Origin: Sulfuricurvum sp.
GTDB taxonomy: Bacteria > Campylobacterota > Campylobacteria > Campylobacterales > Sulfurimonadaceae
DNA length: 64,000 nt
Assembly (NCBI GenBank): GCA_028710885.1
Contig: JAQTTG010000001.1
Span: forward strand, 372,001 to 436,000
Reading direction: 5' to 3'
Shown: positions 46,712 through 53,511 of the stretch, in pieces
How positions within the stretch are numbered: position 1 is the stretch's first letter
Layout: the number at the start of each line of letters is the position of its first letter
Notes under the pieces: model-generated
What the model was told of the DNA's origin: nothing
The model's database searches: none
Seen by the model: only the letters and a program-made list of their open reading frames with translations
Translations under genes and position numbers: made by a program

Positions 46712-47116
46712 TTACATATTTAGGAGTAACGTTCCTGCCCCTTTTGAAACGATCCCTATAGGTACTTTGATCCCCTCTTGCATGTGGTCGGCAAAAATAC
46801 GGTTAAGCCAAATACGATTGGTCTGTACATTTTGAAGAATCAGATATTCTTCTTTATCGATTGTGAGCGTCATGTAGGATCCGATTACGACTGAAAGTCT
46901 TTGAGTCTCTCCTTCTGGCAAAAGGTTAAAAGTGAGCATTTTTTTCGATGTATCGACCGTTACATTTTCAACCTTTCCGTATCCACGGGATTTAAAATAC
47001 AAAGATACCGCCGAAGTGAGAATTTTTGATCGGATAGAATCCATAGTAGAAAGTTCCACTCCATGTACGGAGCTTAAAAGTAAAAAAAATACCAGTATTA
47101 AACGTTGTAGCATCAA
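46712..47116 (-). CDS. Secreted protein, unknown
   Basis: 134 residues with a signal peptide (1-19, ending SVHG). No known motif; a small alpha/beta domain with KVENVTVDTSKKMLTFNL. The following gene on the same strand is the DUF3108 protein (52 bases on), so both are envelope proteins, perhaps acting on the same structure. Confidence 0.65.
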   Translation of the reverse strand: MMLQRLILVFFLLLSSVHGVELSTMDSIRSKILTSAVSLYFKSRGYGKVENVTVDTSKKMLTFNLLPEGETQRLSVVIGSYMTLTIDKEEYLILQNVQTNRIWLNRIFADHMQEGIKVPIGIVSKGAGTLLLNM

Positions 47117-47146
47117 GCATCCTTATTTTGGATGCGGATTATATCT

Positions 47147-47992
47147 TTAGGGCTCTAAAAGTGAGCTAATGGCGGCAATCTCATCAATATCAAGTTGAAA
47201 TGTAAAAATCGCTAAATCTTCATCGATATGATGTTTAGACGTAGAACCGATAAGGGGAATAATTCCATTATGTGAAATAAAACGGTAAAAAATCTGCGCT
47301 TGCGTTTTTACATATTTACGAGCAATTGCACAGACTATTTCACTTTCTAAAATATGCGGGTTTGCGGTAAGTGACCAAAAACTTTGATAAATTATCCCCA
47401 CATCGTTACACCATTGTCGAATTTCAACGTCATATCCGCTCTCTGCATAAAAACGGTTTTGTACCACAGCAGGTTTTACCTCAGCATCATTATAGAGTTT
47501 CTGTAGAAGATCCAAATCGTAACAATTACTGATACCGATCTGATGTGCACCATGACATTGATGGACCACTTCCATCGCTCTCCAAACTTTTAGGAGATTT
47601 ACATACGGAAATAGCGGAGAATGCAATACAAGCGAATCAACATATTCAGTCCGTAAATTTTTCTGTGATGTCGAAAAAGATTGTGCAACCTGAATATCCA
47701 AAGAAGCATTTGGATCATACGGAATACGGGCAGGATCTTGACCGCTCAGAGGTGTAAATTTTGTCTGAATAAACAACTCCTCACGTGTAATTCCCTGTAC
47801 TTTTAGCCGTGCCAATGCTTCACCTACTCCCGCTTCATTATAATGCTTAGGCTGACAAGCCGTATCGATTCCACGAAATCCGCTTGATATTGCCATCTCT
47901 ACTAAATTGGATGTATGTTCTTTTTTCCATGCGGTGCCATACATCAAAGGTGGCATTTTTGTATTTGCATTTATTGTCGCAGAAGAAATCAT
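47147..47992 (-). CDS. Aldo-keto reductase
   Basis: 281-residue NAD(P)H-dependent oxidoreductase (TIM barrel). Catalytic tetrad candidates: D43 in FRGIDTA, Y51 in KHYNEAG, K78 in QTKFTP and His in VLHSPL (about 118). GISNCYDLDLL is the conserved barrel strand. The usual Y-x-N-E-x-x-V-G block is intact. Substrate unknown. Confidence 0.9.
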   Translation of the reverse strand: MISSATINANTKMPPLMYGTAWKKEHTSNLVEMAISSGFRGIDTACQPKHYNEAGVGEALARLKVQGITREELFIQTKFTPLSGQDPARIPYDPNASLDIQVAQSFSTSQKNLRTEYVDSLVLHSPLFPYVNLLKVWRAMEVVHQCHGAHQIGISNCYDLDLLQKLYNDAEVKPAVVQNRFYAESGYDVEIRQWCNDVGIIYQSFWSLTANPHILESEIVCAIARKYVKTQAQIFYRFISHNGIIPLIGSTSKHHIDEDLAIFTFQLDIDEIAAISSLLEP

Positions 47993-48141
47993 CCATACAT
48001 CCTATTAAAAATTAAGAGGCAGTATAATCAATCCATTGTCTATTTCAACTTGACTAATACTAAAAACCATTCCCATTCAGGAGAGATTTAACATCTATGA
48101 GAGTGCTATAATAGTATTAATTAATTTATGGAGAAAAAATA

Positions 48142-48267
48142 ATGGATCAATTTTCATTGTATTTCGGTGTTGCTGCACTTTTATTTATCCTTTTCAAATA
48201 TGTAACTCGCAAATTAGAAAAAAATCAAAAAGATAATGAAAATGACGAGGATTGTGATATAGATTAA
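48142..48267 (+). CDS. 41-residue membrane peptide
   Basis: ATG with GGAG eight bases upstream and a TATAAT at 48107-48112. One hydrophobic helix (about 4-20, FSLYFGVAALLFILFKYV) then a basic and an acidic tail (RKLEKNQKDNENDEDCDID). It is the last chromosomal gene before the island. No family known. Confidence 0.55.
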   Translation: MDQFSLYFGVAALLFILFKYVTRKLEKNQKDNENDEDCDID

Positions 48268-48324
48268 AATAGCTCTGTTAGATGTGATTGTTGAATAAAC
48301 GTATATTACAAGAAAGTTTGAAGG

Positions 48325-48369
48325 TGGTGGGTCAACCAGGACTTGAACCTGGGACAACTCCGTTATGAG
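48325..48369 (-). repeat. 3' fragment of tRNA-Met(CAU): attachment site, left island edge
   Basis: Minus strand positions match tRNA 32-76: anticodon loop CTCATAA (48369-48363), 3' half of the anticodon stem CGGAG, variable loop TTGTC, T-arm CCAGG-TTCAAGT-CCTGG, acceptor strand TTGACCC, discriminator A, CCA. The bases on the 5' side (48370 on) cannot pair with CGGAG and no D-arm exists, so only the 3' part remains. It is the product of integration into a tRNA 3' end. Confidence 0.85.
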
Positions 48370-48476
48370 CCAAACGTACATAATTATCTTATATTATATT
48401 CAGCTCTAAAAAGCCCTATTCTGCGTTAATGTAATTCTTTCTTAATCTATGTAAAACTATACTATTAGATCAAAAG

Positions 48477-48500
48477 TCGGTACCCAACTCGGTACCTAAC
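48477..48500 (+). repeat. Tandem 12-bp repeat upstream of integrase
   Basis: TCGGTACCCAAC (48477-48488) directly followed by TCGGTACCTAAC (48489-48500), one mismatch. Each holds the palindrome GGTACC. Lying between the att fragment and the int ATG, they may be integrase or excisionase arm sites. Confidence 0.5.
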
Positions 48501-48525
48501 TTCTTATTGAAAGTGTATCAAAGCA

Positions 48526-49632
48526 ATGGCTATAAATAGAAAAGATTATCCAAACAAAATAGAAACTGGTCTGAGTGCAAACAATGCCCACACTGTATTT
48601 TTATACCGCTTTATGTACGAAAAAAAAGAATATAGTGGTTTAATTGATTTAACTGATAAGTCTGCTTGGGGCAAAAAAGATCGAATCACTTTCTCCAAAG
48701 GTGAACTAGTTCGAATCAAGAACGAGAAGCGTGATTCTGTCTTCAATACAGAAATTACACTTGCTGCATACATGGAAGAATTTTGGAAGAATGTACCAGA
48801 AGGGAAATACAAGTCAATTCGTCAAAGTCACTATGATCGATATGTGAAGCCTCATATTGGAATGAAAAAGCTTGTGGATCTTCGTCAAAAGCACATTGAA
48901 GATGCACTGAAAAAACAAGAAGAAGCAAAGCTCTCTCCCAGAACCAGAAAGCAAACAATGGAAGTTTTGAATCCGGCAATGAAAAAAGCTATCGCCAACC
49001 GCATGATTCAATTCAATCCATGCGACGGAATTAAAATTAAGCTCCCTCCAACGAAAAAAATCGTAGTCAATGCCACATTAACATTAAACAAGATCCACGT
49101 AGCGATAGAAGAAGAGTTCAATGGAGATCCTTTTTATCACGCTCTCTTCCTATTCGCATTGCAAGGGAGACGCAGAGGAGAGATTATTACCCTTCGATGG
49201 GAAGATATCAACTTTGACGCAAACTATTACGTCCTACGCAAAACAAAGAACAATGAAGAGCAAAAGATCTTTTTACCGGAACGGATTAAAGAGCTGCTCA
49301 ACCAATTTAAAGAAAATGAGGGTTGGGTATTCCAGTCCCGCCGAACCGGTACTCACCTCGTGGATATCCGACGCGTTACAGATCGTATGAAAACACGACT
49401 TGGTGATCCTAAGTTTGGCATTCACTATCTCCGGAATGTAATGGTATCGGCGATGGCAGAACAAGGGCTTGAAAGCATACATCTCTCAGGAGCATTGGGA
49501 CATAACGACCCTAATACAATCAAAAAATATCTCACCATGAATTATCTCCAAAGTTCAGAGAAAGCAAGCGATGTCATCGATGTTATCGTCGAGGATGCGA
49601 GGAAAAAGAAAGAAGAAAATCGAAAAAAATAA
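48526..49632 (+). CDS. Tyrosine recombinase / integrase
   Basis: 368 residues. N-terminal SAM-like core-binding region (about 75-165) and catalytic domain with R216 in GRRRGEI, K241 region in RKTKNN, H300-x-x-R303 in HYLRN, H326 in LGHNDPN and the nucleophile Y335 in KKYL. All six catalytic positions are plausible, so it is likely active. Sits 126-200 bases from the tRNA fragment, the standard position for a site-specific integrase. ATG at 48526; the C-terminal tail is Lys/Glu-rich. Confidence 0.93.
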   Translation: MAINRKDYPNKIETGLSANNAHTVFLYRFMYEKKEYSGLIDLTDKSAWGKKDRITFSKGELVRIKNEKRDSVFNTEITLAAYMEEFWKNVPEGKYKSIRQSHYDRYVKPHIGMKKLVDLRQKHIEDALKKQEEAKLSPRTRKQTMEVLNPAMKKAIANRMIQFNPCDGIKIKLPPTKKIVVNATLTLNKIHVAIEEEFNGDPFYHALFLFALQGRRRGEIITLRWEDINFDANYYVLRKTKNNEEQKIFLPERIKELLNQFKENEGWVFQSRRTGTHLVDIRRVTDRMKTRLGDPKFGIHYLRNVMVSAMAEQGLESIHLSGALGHNDPNTIKKYLTMNYLQSSEKASDVIDVIVEDARKKKEENRKK

Positions 49633-49645
49633 AACAACTTCCCCT

Positions 49646-50899
49646 CTACATGGTTAATCTGAGTCCTGTTTCGACAAGCCTAATCAAATCATCTCGAATT
49701 TCTATCTCTTTGGCTCTCTGGCTGAAGGAGCTGAGAACCTCAATAGTCTGCTGAATTATCTCTTTTACGGCACTTTCTTTAATTTCAAGCGATAGCCCAA
49801 AAGCGATCAAATCTTTGCGCGTGAAATTGTTTAGTTTTGCACCGATCGACATCTGATGATTGGCTGTATATTTTTCCCCATTGGCAAAAGTAATATCATA
49901 CGCTGGAGAGAGGTTCCATTTCCCTGATTCATCCATCAAAAATGAAAAGTTTTTTGCATGGTCATCTTGATTACTGGCAATCACATTAAAAACAGCCCGC
50001 TTAAATATCTCAAGATTGACCGAGTTATCCCGAGTCAATGCTTTTGTAATTCTCCAAAACTGCTCATATGAATAATGTCCTGGTTCATTAAAATCAATAT
50101 GGGTCAAGCCTGCTAACGTATGCATATGGATCTTGCGCCCTTCAACGCGATCAAATCGTTTGATCGCGTAGTGCCAGTCGTTTCCATCATAGAGCATTTG
50201 AGTTTGAGGAACACTTATCCCAATCTCTCCCGCCATCTGCATATAGAGGTATTCGAGTTTGGTAAAATCGAGCGCACGTCCCAACTGATCCGATTTGCTG
50301 AATTTTATTAGCCAGTGCTCAAACCCTTGCGGAACACCCAACTGTGCACCACTTATAATCTCTTTCGTTTCACGGTTCCATCCGATAGAAGCTTTTGGCT
50401 GTGCACCTCCGGGTGATGCAGCATTTTCCATAAAAGCTGCGATATGATGAAGCGCATCGGATTGTTCACCTTTGATGATAACTTGAGAGTCCAAATACAT
50501 CTGACGCAAATCCATGATTTCGGCTTTTTGATCAGCAAATTGTGGCTGATCACTCGGCTCATATTCCAATGCTCCCATCCCGCGTGAACCAATATAGGAT
50601 AATCGCATCAAGAGATTTACATCTGCAATGCTTTTTCCTTTTTCCTCGTAATAGCGATCGATTACTTTCATCCCAAATTTATCCGGCAGACTATCATGAA
50701 AAACACCGGGAATACCTTGGAAATAAGTGGTATCTGTGTTGGTATATGCACCTTTTAAACTATTGATTGCAAGTTTGTGAGGTGAAATTTCCAGTCCCAT
50801 CTTTTGAAATATCGGATCATATTCAAAATAGACCGTCCGTCCATCATACAGCAATGTCCCAACGGTATGACCATACAGTTTTGCAGTAATCTCTGTCAT
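49646..50899 (-). CDS. hipA: HipA-family kinase toxin
   Basis: 417 residues of the HipA type II toxin family, Ser/Thr kinases that in E. coli phosphorylate glutamyl-tRNA synthetase. P-loop-like GGAQPKASI (164-172), K199 in LIKFSK, catalytic NQDDHAKNF (310-318) and metal-binding D335 in YDITFA are intact. Start overlaps the end of the antitoxin gene by ATGA. Convergent with the integrase (13 bases between stops), as a maintenance module of the element. Confidence 0.92.
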   Translation of the reverse strand: MTEITAKLYGHTVGTLLYDGRTVYFEYDPIFQKMGLEISPHKLAINSLKGAYTNTDTTYFQGIPGVFHDSLPDKFGMKVIDRYYEEKGKSIADVNLLMRLSYIGSRGMGALEYEPSDQPQFADQKAEIMDLRQMYLDSQVIIKGEQSDALHHIAAFMENAASPGGAQPKASIGWNRETKEIISGAQLGVPQGFEHWLIKFSKSDQLGRALDFTKLEYLYMQMAGEIGISVPQTQMLYDGNDWHYAIKRFDRVEGRKIHMHTLAGLTHIDFNEPGHYSYEQFWRITKALTRDNSVNLEIFKRAVFNVIASNQDDHAKNFSFLMDESGKWNLSPAYDITFANGEKYTANHQMSIGAKLNNFTRKDLIAFGLSLEIKESAVKEIIQQTIEVLSSFSQRAKEIEIRDDLIRLVETGLRLTM

Positions 50900-51195
50900 T
50901 TACGAACTCTTTTACGATCTTGTTGTGAAGCATTCACACGGATTTCTTCCAATGTTTTTAATTCACGTTCTTTGACGAGATTCTCGCCCTTTTCATCCAA
51001 CTGCAAAACAAAGAGTAATTTGAACATATTTTTAGTAGACAATGTACCATTTTTTAGAAATGCACGGTAGGTAGGGAGCGGAATCCCTGCACGAGATGAA
51101 AGCTCTTTCTGGGTAATATCTTGAGCAATACGTTCTTTTTCAAACATCTCTGCCAGACGAGACAGCATCTCTTGTTCAGTATACAGCTGTAGCAT
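50896..51195 (-). CDS. HipB-like HTH antitoxin
   Basis: 99 residues; HTH at about 25-60 (ITQKELSSRAGIPLPTYRAFLKNG), with a Leu-rich C-terminal segment and basic tail. Encoded just upstream of hipA with a four-base overlap, the standard antitoxin-toxin order; expected to bind HipA and repress the operon at the AT-rich palindrome upstream. Confidence 0.85.
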   Translation of the reverse strand: MLQLYTEQEMLSRLAEMFEKERIAQDITQKELSSRAGIPLPTYRAFLKNGTLSTKNMFKLLFVLQLDEKGENLVKERELKTLEEIRVNASQQDRKRVRK

Positions 51196-51211
51196 AATGC
51201 CTCACTTAAAG

Positions 51212-51225
51212 TATAATATATTATA
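51212..51225. promoter_or_regulatory. Palindromic operator/promoter of hipBA
   Basis: TATAATATATTATA is a perfect 14-base palindrome 17 bases upstream of the antitoxin start. It also contains TATAAT on both strands, so promoter and operator overlap. The 265 bases up to the next gene are very AT-rich with nothing else evident. Confidence 0.5.
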
Positions 51226-51461
51226 TATTAAAGCAACAAATACAGAATAATAGATATTAAAATATCTCTTGCTTTATCTCTATACTTATCGCTTATTTTA
51301 TCGCAAAACAAATAAAAATGTATTTTTCTATATTTTTATTTATATTGCTATCAGTATCGTTAACTTTACCATAGTTATATCGAAGAGAATATCGTTTTAA
51401 TTACTGACTTCCACCAATGAATAGCTATAATGACTTAATTAATATATCAAAAGGAATAACT

Positions 51462-51809
51462 ATGGCAAAGCATGTTTATTTGGTGGAATTAGATGGAGGT
51501 AGATCAAATAAAGATTATTTTCAATTTCTAAAAAATGTACAAGAGTTGAATGCAAAAGAACCAAGTTTTGGAGGTATTCAAAACTCTTGTCTTATCTCTC
51601 ACCATTTAGATGCTGATACATTACTTGGACTTTGCACATTTAGATTGAAAAATGAGAAAAAAGTATCTATCGAAGAAATAACAAAAGAAACTATAGAAGA
51701 TGAAAATACACTACATGGTATTTATTTAGATACCATTCAAAACTGTTTTTTAAACTATGCCCCTGAAGAGTATGTAAACTTACAATTGGATGAAGATTTA
51801 GATGATTAA
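51462..51809 (+). CDS. Small protein of the island, unknown
   Basis: 115 residues from MAKHVYLVELDGG; AAAGGA lies six bases before this ATG, so the earlier in-frame ATG at 51417 is rejected. Alpha/beta pattern with acidic C-terminal tail (LQLDEDLDD). It resembles no family I can name. Overlaps a second small reading frame downstream, suggesting a two-gene unit. Confidence 0.6.
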   Translation: MAKHVYLVELDGGRSNKDYFQFLKNVQELNAKEPSFGGIQNSCLISHHLDADTLLGLCTFRLKNEKKVSIEEITKETIEDENTLHGIYLDTIQNCFLNYAPEEYVNLQLDEDLDD

Positions 51810-51960
51810 TTTCGGTTCATTTCTGACTTTCTTTAAAAAAAGCAGTTTGGATGAACCTATAGATCACATTGTCTTCAATGAAGCAATTATCCCTCCAGAA
51901 ACAAACTGCTTTAATTCGAACGATCTTTTCAACTTTGACAATATGTACCACTTAGTTTAG
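51802..51960 (+). CDS. 52-residue reading frame overlapping the previous gene
   Basis: Starts with ATG eight bases before the previous stop ends (ATGATTAA arrangement). Product MINFGSFLTFFKK... is a short acidic-hydrophobic peptide rich in Asn and Phe. Supported only by position and an open frame; could be a coupled partner of the 115-residue protein or chance. Confidence 0.35.
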   Translation: MINFGSFLTFFKKSSLDEPIDHIVFNEAIIPPETNCFNSNDLFNFDNMYHLV

Positions 51961-52038
51961 AAGACCTAAATATTTATTGCAATCAATTATAGCCATTATT
52001 GATCTCACCTTCCGATATAAAACTTCTAAAATTACTAT

Positions 52039-53511
52039 TTACTTAGAGTAAGAACTTGGTTTTGGAAAACCGCCACGAACGACAACAACTACGATTGCAA
52101 TTATGGCATTGCCGGTCGGATGTGCAAAAACTTCAATATCTTTTTCTATAACACCTACGGGTGCAGATTTTGGTGAGGCTTCGAGTACTGCCAATACACC
52201 TATTCGTTTCCCAAGTGCGATTGCATAAGCAGCAGTCTGATTGAAATATTTAGAACAATCTTCCGGATATAGAACTTTACTGTTTTCAACTTTCAGTTCA
52301 ATTGGAATGTCACGGAATGTGAGATCAGTGATTCCCCCTGCAGCTTCAGCATGACTCTGCAAATGTCCACCGATGTTAGGATAGTTTCGAAGCATCGTAG
52401 AGGTTTGTTGTTGAAATGGCTTCTCTAATGTACCAGCCTCAAACAAGCCGTCTCTCAGAGCTTGTGCAGCAATATTTCCCAACCCTCCAAGTATTATCAT
52501 TGTGTTGGAAACATCATCTGAATGCAAACCATGAAAGTTTCTCAAATTATTTCGAATATCAAGGAGATGCCTATCGACATGTGAAAACCCAGATAGTGGA
52601 TTTGAAGAAACATCACTTCCTTCCAACAGTAGACGACGATGCCCTACAATTGCAACATCATGAGAATTACTCATATCATCGAACTCAGCTGCGTAAAGGA
52701 ATTCGTATGGTCTTGAGCCGAATGAATGTGCTACCATAAGAACGGCTCTACCAGTACCAGTAAGAGTAAACGGTCCTTCCCCTTGGGGTTTCGTGAACTT
52801 GAAACTAGGCAACCAATCACGCTCTCGGCTGTCAATTGTTACAGGTGTCAAAGATAAGATACTCGTATCTTCGGGCCAATTTGAAACCCTAACTTCTATC
52901 GTAAGGTCATATGATACCCCAGGCTTAAGGTAATTACAGTTTTTGGCCGGCGCGCCATCAATGTCAAACTTCAAAAATGCAACAGTAGTTTCAAGTTTCT
53001 CATAATGAGCTGAATTCCCATTGGAACTTGGGTTACGGTATCTTCTAACCTCCTGAGACAGTTGGTTGGCAAACAATAAAAGTGGTAACGTCCATTCTTT
53101 CAAATGATCCAAGATGGCTGATAATTCGTCCACATTCTGAAGACCTTGTATTTGATCCAAAAACACATTTAGTCGCTCATCGGTAGTGAAACTCAAAGAT
53201 TTGTCAATTTCTGATACTTGCAGCTTTGCTGAGCTCAAAAATCTTTGTGCGTCAGGTTCAGCATTGCGTATAGCGTGCTTCCACTCAGCCAAGAATACAA
53301 AAATAGCAATTGCTTTTTGATAAGCACGGTACTGATCCTCGACTGTTCCTTCACCTATTTCAGAGATTGTTTCTTCAAGCTCAATGGAAGCTTTTTTGAG
53401 ACCCCTAAAGTTATCTGGAGAAGACTTTAAAGCCTCTGCAAGTGCTTCAACAATCTCAATTCTCGAAGAGAAAGCTCGGTAGAATATCTCTAAGTTTGGA
53501 TTGTTCGTCAT
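52039..53511 (-). CDS. Putative PD-(D/E)XK nuclease-domain protein, partner of the HEAT-like protein
   Basis: 490 residues. The N-terminal 160 residues are helical. A beta-rich middle follows (about 170-300). The C-terminal domain carries a PD-(D/E)XK pattern: E389, D396 in GGITDLTF, E405-x-K407 in PIELKVE, and Q425 in FNQTAAYA. AVLEAS and a long hydrophobic strand (IIAIVVVVV) follow. The motif predicts DNA or RNA cleavage. Its 5' end overlaps the 854-residue gene upstream by 56 bases, so the two form one translationally coupled unit. No known defence system with this exact pair comes to mind. Codon use is less AT-rich than neighbouring island genes. Confidence 0.75.
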   Translation of the reverse strand: MTNNPNLEIFYRAFSSRIEIVEALAEALKSSPDNFRGLKKASIELEETISEIGEGTVEDQYRAYQKAIAIFVFLAEWKHAIRNAEPDAQRFLSSAKLQVSEIDKSLSFTTDERLNVFLDQIQGLQNVDELSAILDHLKEWTLPLLLFANQLSQEVRRYRNPSSNGNSAHYEKLETTVAFLKFDIDGAPAKNCNYLKPGVSYDLTIEVRVSNWPEDTSILSLTPVTIDSRERDWLPSFKFTKPQGEGPFTLTGTGRAVLMVAHSFGSRPYEFLYAAEFDDMSNSHDVAIVGHRRLLLEGSDVSSNPLSGFSHVDRHLLDIRNNLRNFHGLHSDDVSNTMIILGGLGNIAAQALRDGLFEAGTLEKPFQQQTSTMLRNYPNIGGHLQSHAEAAGGITDLTFRDIPIELKVENSKVLYPEDCSKYFNQTAAYAIALGKRIGVLAVLEASPKSAPVGVIEKDIEVFAHPTGNAIIAIVVVVVRGGFPKPSSYSK

